DNA of 64,000 nucleotides from positions 1 through 64,000 of the forward strand of contig CAZRCZ010000008.1 of the NCBI GenBank assembly GCA_964598765.1, written 5' to 3'. This DNA comes from CAZRCZ01 sp964598765. Lineage in GTDB: Bacteria > Sumerlaeota > Sumerlaeia > MVZB01 > JAJFLK01. The position numbers were made by a program, and so were the translations under genes. Below the pieces are notes generated by a model that had not been told where the DNA came from, did not search any database, and saw nothing but the letters and a program-made list of their open reading frames with translations. Shown piece after piece: positions 51,963-59,815 of the stretch. Within the stretch, counting starts at the first letter, position 1, and each line of letters begins with the position of its first letter.

Positions 51963-52782
51963 ATCGCGGTTGGATTTGGTCAAGGAAGGCGTTTCCCCCG
52001 GAGTGGAGAAGCGGGGGCGGCTTGTCGTGAGCGTCGCCAAGATCGTCGAAGACCCGCGCAATGAGCGCAAAACCTTCCGCAACATGGAAGGACTGGTCGC
52101 GTCGGTCAAGGCCGTGGGACTGGTCGAGCCGATCACCGTCACCCCCGCCGAAGGGGACCGCTACCGCATCCTCACCGGCCACCGCCGCTATCGCGCCGCC
52201 ATCGCCGCCCGTTTGGAGCGCGTCGAAGTCTTGATCCGCGATCCCGAGGAGGAAACCCTGCGGCGTCGCAAAAGCGTCGTCTCCAACGTCCAACGCGAGG
52301 ATTTGGGACCCGTGGAACTGGCCGAGGCGTTGCAGTCCTTGATGACCGAAGACCCCGACATTCAAACGCAGGAAGACCTCGCCCGCGCCATCGGCAAAAC
52401 CAAAACGTGGGTGAGCCGGATTCTCCGCATCCTCGACTTGCCCGCGGAGCTACAGCAAAAAGTTGCGACGTCGCAACTTTCCATACCCTATGACGCCGTG
52501 GCGGGAATCGCACGTCTCCAAACTCATCCCGAGCAGGCGTCGCTCATTGAGTCGCTACTGGAAGGCGCGACTAATCGCGATATCCGCGAGCGGATCAATC
52601 GCCTGAAGGGGAGAGGCGCTTCGACCGGCAAGGCCAAGCCGAAGCGCGTCTATCAAACCAGCCACAAGGCAAAGGTCATTGTGCAGAGCATGAACTCGAC
52701 GCTGGAGCCGGAGCGGATCATCGCGGCACTTGAGGAAGCTTTGAGTAAAGCGTATGGCTCCAGCACACCCAATGTAGCATGA
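51943..52782 (+). CDS. parB: ParB partition protein
   Basis: 279 aa. The CTPase/ParB-N domain (about 30-120) includes PRNERKTFRNMEGLVASVKA, VEPITVTPAEGD and ILTGHRRYRAAIAARL (GHRR box). The HTH follows: LVETLQ-like VELAEALQSLMTEDPDIQTQ and EDLARAIGKTKTWVSRILRI. The C-terminus has a short dimerisation region. It loads onto a parS site and spreads. The coding sequence itself contains a perfect 22-bp palindrome at 52459-52480 that may be such a site. Confidence 0.95.
   Translation: MQLPSGKSRLDLVKEGVSPGVEKRGRLVVSVAKIVEDPRNERKTFRNMEGLVASVKAVGLVEPITVTPAEGDRYRILTGHRRYRAAIAARLERVEVLIRDPEEETLRRRKSVVSNVQREDLGPVELAEALQSLMTEDPDIQTQEDLARAIGKTKTWVSRILRILDLPAELQQKVATSQLSIPYDAVAGIARLQTHPEQASLIESLLEGATNRDIRERINRLKGRGASTGKAKPKRVYQTSHKAKVIVQSMNSTLEPERIIAALEEALSKAYGSSTPNVA
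52459..52480. promoter_or_regulatory. Perfect 22-bp palindrome, candidate parS
   Basis: Core GTTGCGAC/GTCGCAAC with AAA/TTT on the outside is an exact inverted repeat. Its 16-bp core matches the size and GTT...AAC ends of repABC-type parS sites but has a different centre. It lies in the parB gene, under the residues KVATSQL. Confidence 0.5.
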
Positions 52783-52791
52783 TATTCCGGT

Positions 52792-53469
52792 TCAGGGCGT
52801 CATTTGTATTGACGGGCTAAAGGCGCGCCATGCGTTGCTATTGATCTGATAGTTTTGCAATGCGGGCCAGCCACGGCCTGAACGCTCGATCTGTCGGGAC
52901 AAATATACTCTCCCAATCACCGGCGCATTTGCAGATGTATCCAAGAAGGACACTGTGCATACCACAAATGATGTATTTGGTCTCGAACATCTAGACCTAT
53001 AATTGGCGTCCCACGCCCTCAAGGTCCGGATGCGCCGACGATATTGTGGTGGAAGCCATTGAAAACCGGCCGTCTGTTGCAAGGGCAAGGGGCCATTGCC
53101 CAAAACAAAACAGTTGCTCGGCACTTGCAAGCCTTGGGAGCCATACCATCCGGCAGCTGAAGGATGATCGGGAAACACGGAAACCACAATGAGCTTTGCA
53201 ATCAAATGGGCATGATCGCAGTTGCGATTACAAGGGCACCGACCGTTTGCCGGTCTTTTCGTTGTAATGTAAATTAGCTGGTCTCCCACTTGCAGTCGTT
53301 TTGCAAGTGGCGGACGACAACAGCAGGTAATTGATGGAAACGCAGACTGCAAATCCGGCTCACGCCGACACGATCCATCAATGAAGGGCGGCAGAGTGTA
53401 GCGGCTACAAGCCGACAATCCATGAGGCGTTGAGGATATAGGCTTGAATGCAACAATGTACGTACGCAT
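52792..53469 (-). CDS. Hypothetical protein resembling nucleotide-modification-associated (Nmad) proteins
   Basis: 225 aa from ATG at 53469 (GGGGAG seven bases upstream); a longer upstream frame crosses the structured region and is rejected. The pattern MRTYIVAFKPISSTPHGLSA, CCCRPPLAKRLQVGDQLIYI and HLIAKLIVVSVFPDH resembles Nmad2/ASCH-like proteins (opening 'yivt...GfAPNp..g...LAtCKP.iR..a..GDwi'). A Cys cluster (RCPCNRNCDH) is added. Such proteins are thought to act with base-modification systems, often in phages and mobile elements. The match is partial and the family call is tentative. Confidence 0.35.
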   Translation of the reverse strand: MRTYIVAFKPISSTPHGLSACSRYTLPPFIDGSCRREPDLQSAFPSITCCCRPPLAKRLQVGDQLIYITTKRPANGRCPCNRNCDHAHLIAKLIVVSVFPDHPSAAGWYGSQGLQVPSNCFVLGNGPLPLQQTAGFQWLPPQYRRRIRTLRAWDANYRSRCSRPNTSFVVCTVSFLDTSANAPVIGRVYLSRQIERSGRGWPALQNYQINSNAWRAFSPSIQMTP

Positions 53470-53545
53470 TTGACGGCTCCCCTGTCCGATTGGGGCTTGC
53501 GCGACTGTATCATGGCGGCAACTCACTTTCAACGGGGTTCCCCGC

Positions 53546-53570
53546 CCCCTTCCCCGCCATCGGGAAGGGG
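53546..53570. repeat. GC-rich hairpin
   Basis: CCCCTTCCC (53546-53554) pairs with GGGAAGGGG (53562-53570), nine bp, seven-base loop. It lies upstream of the Nmad-like gene. A possible attenuator; no T-tract on either strand. Confidence 0.5.
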
Positions 53571-53615
53571 AGCGGAGCGACGAATTCCGCGAAAGACGCT
53601 GAGAACTAACGCGTA

Positions 53616-53832
53616 GCGCGCGTTGTCGGGGGCCGTCGCAAAGCTTTTGCGGCCCCGACTCCGGGTCTTTTCCCGTGGTGATGGCGCGATGGGTCCTATC
53701 GGACAGCGCATCACCCACGGGCTTCGCTTTACCAGCTCCAAAGGAGCCGTCGCTCGGTCTGCGCGCGGGGCAAAGCCGCCGTGCTCGACAAATTCCCCGG
53801 AGTCGGGGCCGCAGGCCGCCGACAACGCGCGC
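53616..53832. ncRNA. Branched, strongly self-complementary non-coding region
   Basis: An outer stem pairs 53616-53634 and 53649-53665 with 53795-53832 (GCGCGCGTTGTC... and GGCCCCGACTCCGGG match on both sides). Its left arm bulges a GCAAA-GCT-TTTGC hairpin. Inside is an elongated hairpin pairing CCCGTGGTGATGGCGC (53672-53687) with GCGCATCACCCACGGG (53706-53721) with a GTCC-TATC-GGAC tip, then GCTCC-AAA-GGAGC (53735-53747) and a smaller GGC-AAA-GCC stem. This cloverleaf-like layout could be a structured RNA, a mobile-element end or a transfer origin. The nature is not determined. Confidence 0.5.
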
Positions 53833-53869
53833 GAACGAGTAGTGTATCTCAAGCCGTGCTGGTGGCTTC

Positions 53870-54466
53870 TTACCTTGTCAGAGTCTCAACAATACTAGCA
53901 TGACTCATCTCTTGGTGAGATGGGATAAACAATACTTCCTCCTCGCCCATGTCCGTAAAATAACAGAGAATTCGATTCTTTGGGATATCAAGACGAATTA
54001 CTACGCTTGATCCGTTCTCGGCTTCATTCAATGCGCGAGTAGCAAAAGTCCGCGCCACAGCCTGATCTAGCGACCATGAAAATCCCGCCATTGTGGATTT
54101 TTGGCATCCTCGAAATACCGTTATGGTGTTAGGCCATCTGCGGAACGAATCCAATTCGACTGGGGACATAAATGCTTCGACGGGAAGACTAATGTCTCCA
54201 AAGCGTCCAAAGGCAATCTCCACAGCGGGACCAATCAAATCATTCTCGCCATGCGACCATACATACCGAATTGTGCGAGCATACTCGCACGGAGTCATAT
54301 AGTCACTTAAAACGCCAAGAAGGCGAATCCGGTTATTTGTCCAATTCCCCCATCGATCCGCAAATACGTATGCCCAATCTCTTGTGGATAGGCGATCCCT
54401 TGGAGGTTCCGGAATACCATTGTCACGGCAAGTAGCAAGCACAACGTCAATCTCGTGATTGTTCAT
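53870..54466 (-). CDS. Putative ADP-ribosyltransferase-fold protein
   Basis: 198 aa. The C-terminal half shows an ART-like triad pattern: NTITVFRGCQKSTMAGFSWS (Arg, then Ser-Trp-Ser strand), LDQAVARTFATRALNE, VVIRLDIPKNRILCYFTDMG and EEEVLFIPSHQ with Glu-x-Glu. This order (R..STS/SWS..ExE) is typical of the ART superfamily found in phage and effector proteins. The N-terminal 90 residues are not recognised. It probably modifies a host or phage target, or could be inactive. It is cargo with AT-richer codon use than the element backbone and lies on the opposite strand to the plasmid genes. Confidence 0.55.
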   Translation of the reverse strand: MNNHEIDVVLATCRDNGIPEPPRDRLSTRDWAYVFADRWGNWTNNRIRLLGVLSDYMTPCEYARTIRYVWSHGENDLIGPAVEIAFGRFGDISLPVEAFMSPVELDSFRRWPNTITVFRGCQKSTMAGFSWSLDQAVARTFATRALNEAENGSSVVIRLDIPKNRILCYFTDMGEEEVLFIPSHQEMSHASIVETLTR

Positions 54467-54594
54467 GGTAAGACACTCATGTTTATTCGCCGCTCGCTAC
54501 GGACGGCTAATTCGTTGTTCCCCGATTTGACAAGCTTCCCAAAGTGCGCTTGTCTGTAAGCAGACCCCTTGAAAACCGAAAGGAGGGATGAACC

Positions 54595-54945
54595 ATGGCT
54601 CGCAAATCCGCGAAGCAAATCGGCGCCCTATGGCGTCACGAACACGAGAAAGTCGGGATTTTCCTGACCGGCATTCTCGATCTCGGCGGCTTGGGCGAAG
54701 TGCCCATCGCCATCTTCAGGAATGATCGCAAAAAGAAAGGGACGACTCAACCCGATTATCGGATTGTGCTGTCCAAACGGACAGCGACGGACGGGGCAAA
54801 CGACGAGTTTGAACCCGACCCGCTGGCCGATCACGATGACGGGGAACCCGAAGCCGAACCCGAGGACCAAGAGGCTGAACCTCAAGGTCCGAAGGCTGAA
54901 GCGAAGGCGCAGACGGAGTCGGCCAAGGACGAGTTGCCCTACTGA
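54595..54945 (+). CDS. DUF736-like plasmid protein
   Basis: 116 aa. GIFLTGILDLGGLGEVPIAI, FRNDRKKKG and PDYRIVLSK match the short plasmid-borne family called DUF736 (strand pattern G-x-L-x-G-x-I...I-A-V-F-x-N-x-x-K...P-D-Y-R-I). A Pro/Glu/Ala-rich acidic tail (about 75-116) follows. Its role is unknown; members lie near replication and transfer genes. A good AAAGGAGGG Shine-Dalgarno precedes the ATG. Confidence 0.65.
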   Translation: MARKSAKQIGALWRHEHEKVGIFLTGILDLGGLGEVPIAIFRNDRKKKGTTQPDYRIVLSKRTATDGANDEFEPDPLADHDDGEPEAEPEDQEAEPQGPKAEAKAQTESAKDELPY

Positions 54946-54961
54946 GAAGGGAGACTCGTTC

Positions 54962-55351
54962 ATGATCGCTCGCTGTATCGCTTACACGGAATCGGGACTG
55001 ATCTGCGGCAAACCCGCGACGTTCCTCGATCCGCAACGCTGGGGCATGGTCTGCCGAGATCATGCCCCCAAGCAACCGCCAACGGGTGAAGAAGGAGGTC
55101 ATATGCTATGCCCGCAAAACAATGGGTGGATTTCCGGCACGTCCGGGAAACCGTGGAATTCGGCGAAGTGCTCCAAGCCTACGGGGTCACGCTCAAACTG
55201 CGCGGCGACCACCAGCATCACGGATTCTGCCCTTTGCCGAAACACAACGGTCAAGGGAGGTCGCCGAGTTTCTCGGCGCACTTGGAGAAGAAGGCGTTCC
55301 ATTGCTTCGGCTGTCAGGCCCAAGGCAACGCGATTGATTTTGTCGCGTTGA
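54962..55351 (+). CDS. Small Cys-rich ORF overlapping the primase gene (only the 5' part looks real)
   Basis: ATG at 54962 with GGGAG upstream opens a frame of 129 codons. The first 50 residues look coding, with RCIAYTESGLICGKPATFLD and WGMVCRDHAP (Cys/His zinc site). From 55108 the frame runs out of phase through the primase gene, so the last part is probably read-over. A frameshift may have removed the true stop. Confidence 0.35.
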   Translation: MIARCIAYTESGLICGKPATFLDPQRWGMVCRDHAPKQPPTGEEGGHMLCPQNNGWISGTSGKPWNSAKCSKPTGSRSNCAATTSITDSALCRNTTVKGGRRVSRRTWRRRRSIASAVRPKATRLILSR

Positions 55352-56319
55352 TGGAGGGCCTGAATCCCGACGATCCGCGCGACGTTCGCAAGGCCGCGCT
55401 TCTGATTCAAGAGCGATTCTTGAAAGAAGAGGCGAAGCCGCCGCCGAGGACAACAGTGCAATCGCCGGATAATTCCCCGCAAAAAACGCCGACGCGCGAC
55501 GCGACGAAAACCGAACAAGGCCGATCTCCACCCAACGGCGGAAATCGCCTGCAACCACAACGCCAACGCGAACGACCGCCGAGACCCGCAAAGCGCAAAT
55601 CCGAACTCAATCCCGAAAAGCCACCTGCCGATCCGCCGCAAGCTCAACAACCCGACAATCGCCCGCGCGTCATCAACGCGCCGCTCGATTTCGAGTTGAA
55701 GGGCCTTGACCTCGATCACCCCTACCTGCAAACGCGCGGCCTGACGCCCGAAACCATTCGGACGTTCGGCTTGGGCTACTGCGGACGGGGGCTTATGGCG
55801 GGGCGCATCGCGATCCCCTTGCATGACCATGAGGGCAACCTCATCGGCTATGCCGGGCGGATTGTGGACGACAGCCAGATCGGCGAGGAGAACCCGAAAT
55901 ATCGTCTGCCGGGCGCGCGCGAGCGCGACGGCGAGATTTTCGAGTTCCGCAAATCGGCGTTCCTCTTTAACGGCCACCGCGTTCAGGCTCCGGCCACGGA
56001 CTTGATCGTAGTGGAGGGATTCTTTTCGGTCTTTCATTTGCACCAATGCGGCTGGGCGAACACCGTCGCGCTCATGGGGAGTTCATGTTCCCATGAGCAA
56101 GCGGAGTTGATCGTGAGGCTGACCGCCCCAAATGGCGGCGAAGCCGGTCGCGTCTAGCTCATGCCCGACGGCGACGAGGCGGGAGCGCGATGCGCGGTGG
56201 AATTATTCACGCGCCTCGCTCCCCGCCGGTTGCTCCGCTGGATCACGCTGGACGAAGGCAAAGATCCGTGCGACTTCCCGCAAGATGAACTTGCGCGAAA
56301 ATTGCCGGAGCCAGCCTGA
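55108..56319 (+). pseudogene. DnaG-like primase (CHC2 + TOPRIM) with one in-frame amber codon
   Basis: Start at 55108 has a perfect GAAGGAGGT nearby. The CHC2 zinc domain (about 40-75) is HHGFCPLPKHNGQG and KKAFHCFGCQAQGNAIDFVA. A disordered linker (about 110-190) leads to the TOPRIM core: GLMAGRIAIPLHDHEGNLIG, DLIVVEGFFSVFHLHQCGWA. At 56155-56157 the codon TAG interrupts GRV-*-LMPDGDEAGARCAVELF; the same frame then continues 53 more codons to TGA at 56317. The acidic DGD motif lies just after the stop, so the truncated protein lacks its catalytic DxD. In homologues the position is usually Trp (TGG), so a TGG to TAG change is likely. It would copy primers for plasmid replication if read through. 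Confidence 0.85.
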
Positions 56320-56329
56320 ACCGTCATTC

Positions 56330-56364
56330 AAGAGCGATTCTTCTTCGGAAGAGTCGCTCTTTTT
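56330..56364 (+). terminator. Rho-independent terminator after the primase
   Basis: AAGAGCGA (56330-56337) pairs with TCGCTCTT (56354-56361); the stem extends inward around a TTCG-type loop and a T-tract (TTTTT) follows. It is 10 bp beyond the primase stop at 56319. Confidence 0.8.
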
Positions 56365-56444
56365 CATCCCAAACTTGCAAAACTCATCCACTTAGAGGAT
56401 CATCTCCACTCCGAGCCGCGGCCTTGCCGCCGCAGGGAAACCGT

Positions 56445-57374
56445 ATGCCTACGTGCGTTCTTTGCCAATCACACGAATCAATCGAGAACAGCCATATCGT
56501 CCCCAACTTGATTATCCGACGGCTCAAGGACGACTCGCCGCTCAACAATTTGCGATTTTCGGATGAACCAAATCTCCCGCGACAGGATGGCTGGAAGCTA
56601 CCGCTCCTCTGCCTAGATTGCGAACAGTATTTCTCGCGCCTTGAGAATTCGTTTTGCCAATCAATTTATGACCCACTTCTCGCGGGACAACTGTCTTCCC
56701 CGGTCGCGGATGAGTCATTATACCTCTTTGCGGTTTCGCTTCATTTCCGACATTTGCACTTCTTGAGATCACAGTATGAAGGAAATTGTCTACCGATTTT
56801 AGATATCATGATTTCCGTCCTGCGCGATATATTGCTTTCAGGGGCGTATTCTCCTCGCCCAGCCTACTTTCACATGCAATTCCTAGACTATATTGTGACA
56901 CGGAATGAGATGTTTCCTCCGGGGATCAACCATTACTTTTTTCATTCAATAGATGGTGCCGTCTTCGATTACCATTTTTCTCCTGCGGACATCGGAGCGA
57001 TTCTATCTAACAAAATTCCCAAAACCGCACCGCATGATTCTCCCACGATGTGGGTCGCTTATGTCAAGATACCCTCAATAATTTTCGTTATGATTTTCAG
57101 CGAGGAAGCACAGCTCCTCTCGCTGTGGGACGATTTTCGCATTCACATTGGACGCTCGATCAATATGGACTTTGCGAGTTCTCCATTATACGAACTCATA
57201 TCCGAATCATGCGTTCAAAAGGCGTCGATGATTCAAGAGAACTACAATAAAATGTCTGAGAGGCAACTTCACAAGGTAACGACAGCAATAGCCTCGAATC
57301 CCAATCCGCAAGATTTTACGGCCCATAAGGCTTGGGAGGCAGACATGACTTTACTTAAATTATGGAGCCGGTGA
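56445..57374 (+). CDS. HNH-like / zinc-binding protein, cargo of unknown function
   Basis: 309 aa from ATG at 56445. The N-terminus has two Cys pairs flanking an HNH-like His: PTCVLCQSHESIENSHIVPN and LPLLCLDCEQYFSRLENSF. This C-x2-C...SHI(I/V)P...C-x2-C arrangement is seen in a group of uncharacterised, possibly nuclease-like defence proteins. The rest is AT-rich and includes hydrophobic stretches without clear TM signature. Its 3' end overlaps the convergent replication-relaxation gene by 20 bp. Function not established. Confidence 0.5.
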   Translation: MPTCVLCQSHESIENSHIVPNLIIRRLKDDSPLNNLRFSDEPNLPRQDGWKLPLLCLDCEQYFSRLENSFCQSIYDPLLAGQLSSPVADESLYLFAVSLHFRHLHFLRSQYEGNCLPILDIMISVLRDILLSGAYSPRPAYFHMQFLDYIVTRNEMFPPGINHYFFHSIDGAVFDYHFSPADIGAILSNKIPKTAPHDSPTMWVAYVKIPSIIFVMIFSEEAQLLSLWDDFRIHIGRSINMDFASSPLYELISESCVQKASMIQENYNKMSERQLHKVTTAIASNPNPQDFTAHKAWEADMTLLKLWSR

Positions 57375-58227
57375 AGAAAGCGGGGATTTTACCCATTGGA
57401 TCAGCGAGTAATTCATTCATTGTCGCGAGCCACACTTGGCCTTTGATCGGCGCGCTGGCGTCGAGCAGTTTTCTACCCACATTGTCGCGCCGGGCGGCGG
57501 TCTTGAAGACGATGAAGACACGGAACGGAAAGCCTTTGAAATCTTCGCGCTTGTGGCCGCGCCGCACTGCGAATCCGCCTTTGCGGTTATGCTGGACGTA
57601 GTGCCGAACCTTTTGCACGAGGCGGCCTAGGCTTTCGGTTCCCCGATCTACTTCAAAGAAGAACTGGCGATTCACCGCGGTTCCATCCTCGCTGTGTTCG
57701 CGGAAGTGGAGGAAGCCGTCGGGCTTGGCGTAGAGCGAGCGGAAACGGACGCCGCCACCCGAAGCGGGAACGGCCTCGACGACGCGGAATTTGTGGCGAT
57801 CCGGCCAAACGCTCATCTCGACGAGTTCAAGATTCGGATCCTTTTCGATCGCAGTAACGAATGCAACCTTCACGTCCATAACGGCGAGTTCGTGTGCGAG
57901 CATGAGATCGCCGATCCGCTGGCGTTTGTAGAGTTTGGCCCAGCCCGCATCGTGCGCGGGATCAATCAATCCCGCGCGTTTAAGGCTCAGGTAGCCCTCG
58001 CGCCCGACGAGATAAACGGCATATTCTTGCGGGCGGCGCGCCCGCTGGGCGATCATCCCGGCGGCTTGAAGTTTTTGGAGACGCTTCTTCGCCGCCTCGA
58101 TCTTGCCCTCAAAATGAAGCGCGGCGGCGTGCTTGAGCGTCATCAGGCGCGAGTCGAATAGCCCCCGCAAAAGGGCGTAATCGCGCGACTGAAGCACAAT
58201 TCCCTTGCTTCGGGTATGTTCGGGCAT
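57355..58227 (-). CDS. Replication-relaxation family protein
   Basis: 290 aa from ATG at 58227; a longer frame to 58323 also exists but its extra residues look non-coding. A winged-helix N-terminus (SRDYALLRGLFDSRLMTLKH, AKKRLQKLQAAGMIAQ) and LVGREGYLSLKRAGLI are the family signature. The C-terminal half (FLHFREHSEDGTAVNRQFFF, FEVDRGTESLGRLVQKVRHY) has the ExD-R pattern of the restriction-like fold. Members occur in plasmids and ICEs next to VirD4-type genes and are thought to control replication or transfer. Here it sits directly downstream of the small ATPase. Confidence 0.8.
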   Translation of the reverse strand: MPEHTRSKGIVLQSRDYALLRGLFDSRLMTLKHAAALHFEGKIEAAKKRLQKLQAAGMIAQRARRPQEYAVYLVGREGYLSLKRAGLIDPAHDAGWAKLYKRQRIGDLMLAHELAVMDVKVAFVTAIEKDPNLELVEMSVWPDRHKFRVVEAVPASGGGVRFRSLYAKPDGFLHFREHSEDGTAVNRQFFFEVDRGTESLGRLVQKVRHYVQHNRKGGFAVRRGHKREDFKGFPFRVFIVFKTAARRDNVGRKLLDASAPIKGQVWLATMNELLADPMGKIPAFFTGSII

Positions 58228-58298
58228 TTCGCGGGAGTATAGCACGCAAACGGGGTTTGAAAAGCCCCGCTCCAGTCCCCCACCCCACCGGATTGCCC

Positions 58299-59576
58299 CT
58301 ACCAGTTCGGCGCGTTCATCCACCGCTCGATTTTGTCTTCGATCCTTGCCCTCGGCGTTCCATATTTCTCGCGCGAACGGCGGATCATGTTCTCGCCCCG
58401 CCCCGTTCGCGCCGAGATCGGCGCAAGCGTGTTGCCGACGAACGTCTCGCCATAATCCCCCCCTTGGAGCAACTTCACGCAGACTTGGCGATTCGCCAGA
58501 TTGCCGAGATGTCGCGCGCTAAAGGCCAATTCAGTTTCAAAAATTTGCGCGTCGCGATTCCCGACCCGAAACGCGAGGATCGTTCCGGCGTTCCCCAGCA
58601 CGGCGTCGCGGATTTCCTCGCGCAGTTGATCGAGGTATTGGTGGCTGAGCGTGAGGCAGAGCCGATATTTGCGCGCCTCGGAAAGAATCGAAATGAAGGC
58701 GTCGGTTGAGAAATTCTGGAACTCATCAATGTAAAGATGGAAGTCCTCGCGATCTGCCTCCGACGTGTCGGCCCGGCTCATCGCGGCAAGCTGGAACTTG
58801 GAGACGAGCATCGCGCCGAGCAGATTCGCCTTGTCCTCTCCCAGCTTCCCCTTTGACAGATTGGCGATCAGGATGCGCCGGCGGTCCATCATCCAGCGCA
58901 GGTCAATTTTGCTCCGCACTTGCCCCAAGATGTTCCGAACGGTTGAAGAAGTGAGAAGTTGGCCGACCTTGTTTTGAATCGGCGCGACGGCTTCCTGCAA
59001 AAACCGCTTGTCATATCGGGCGAATTCGTTTTCCCAAAACGAACGGACGAGCGGGTCTTTCACTTGTTTCACCACCCACCAACGATAGAGGTCGTCCACG
59101 AAAATCCGCTGGAGTCCGAGGATCGAGACGTTTTCGCAATCAAGCAGGGCCGCGACCGCGTTGTAAAGGATGTATTCGAGGCGCGGTCCCCACGAGTCGC
59201 GCCAGATGCTCTTGAAGACGCTCACGACGCTGGACGCCACGAGCGGGCGGCGGTCCGGCGCGACCCGCTCCAAGAGATTGAACCCGACCGGATGCTCCAA
59301 GTCGGCGGGGTTGAAATAAACGAGGTCATCGGTTCGGCGGCGAGGGATATGGTCGAGGAGATCACGCGCGAGGTCGCCGTGCGGGTCAATCACGCCGACG
59401 CCCCGCCCGGTTTCAATGTCTTGCAGGATCAAATTCCGCAGAAGTGTTGTCTTGCCCGTGCCAGTCTGGCCGACGCAATAAACGTGCTGGCGGCGGTCGG
59501 CGCGCGAAAGACCGAACGGCGCGTCGCCGCCCCATCCGTTTCGCACGCCGATCACCGCTTCGATTGATTCGGGCAT
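58299..59576 (-). CDS. VirD4/HerA-type ATPase (short form)
   Basis: 425 aa. Walker A is CVGQTGTGKTTLLRNLILQD (residues 36-43 for the core), GVIDPHGDLARDLL is motif A', and Walker B is FHLYIDEFQNFSTDAFISIL. ARKYRLCLTLSHQYLDQLRE completes the DUF87 ATPase signature. It lacks the long N- and C-terminal domains of the ATPase at 44784 but its motor is clearly related to it (IDPHGDL/LDPHGDL; EFQNF/EFHNF; ARKYRL/ARKYRL). It may work with the replication-relaxation protein in DNA mobilisation or as a second coupling motor. Confidence 0.88.
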   Translation of the reverse strand: MPESIEAVIGVRNGWGGDAPFGLSRADRRQHVYCVGQTGTGKTTLLRNLILQDIETGRGVGVIDPHGDLARDLLDHIPRRRTDDLVYFNPADLEHPVGFNLLERVAPDRRPLVASSVVSVFKSIWRDSWGPRLEYILYNAVAALLDCENVSILGLQRIFVDDLYRWWVVKQVKDPLVRSFWENEFARYDKRFLQEAVAPIQNKVGQLLTSSTVRNILGQVRSKIDLRWMMDRRRILIANLSKGKLGEDKANLLGAMLVSKFQLAAMSRADTSEADREDFHLYIDEFQNFSTDAFISILSEARKYRLCLTLSHQYLDQLREEIRDAVLGNAGTILAFRVGNRDAQIFETELAFSARHLGNLANRQVCVKLLQGGDYGETFVGNTLAPISARTGRGENMIRRSREKYGTPRARIEDKIERWMNAPNW

Positions 59577-59815
59577 GGATTCCCAAGCAAACCCCTACTC
59601 CTTGGAGACGCGATTTTCGTCATGCGACGCTTGCCCTTGCATCTCTTGGGCTACCGCCCGCCAGCGACATCCGCGTTTTTGGGCGAGCCGCCGGGGTAAT
59701 AGAGGCTTGATTCGGAATCCAAGCGGCGTGGCCGCTCGGAGTTTCCTTTCCGCATTATACCAAAGACTTTCCGATTACCGCAGGCATGCCCGAAACGATG
59801 GAAAGGACTTCCCTT
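59577..59815. other. Gap at the right side of the element
   Basis: About 240 bp with several short open frames, none supported. The right att site should lie here or close by. I see no direct repeat with the left junction by eye. Confidence 0.45.

Larger units (their letters stand above)
42444..59815. mobile_element. Integrated plasmid-like element (approximate limits)
   Basis: The stretch has a serine recombinase at its left edge, RadC, two VirD4/HerA-type ATPases, RHH, Rep, ParA/ParB and a primase, and then returns to chromosomal-type genes. The left limit is set by the sialidase stop at 42443 and the recombinase frame that reads through it. The right limit is not defined by sequence; it lies between the small VirD4-like gene (59576) and the M23 gene (59816). 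I could not identify att core repeats by eye. No relaxase or full type IV secretion channel is visible, so mobilisation genes may be incomplete or new. Confidence 0.7.

Noticed and set aside
53470..53718. Upstream extension of the Nmad-like frame
   Set aside because: Crosses the structured region; the ATG at 53469 has a good ribosome-binding site.
53529..53852. Minus-strand open frame of 107 codons
   Set aside because: It covers the self-complementary region; the open frame follows from GC-rich inverted repeats.
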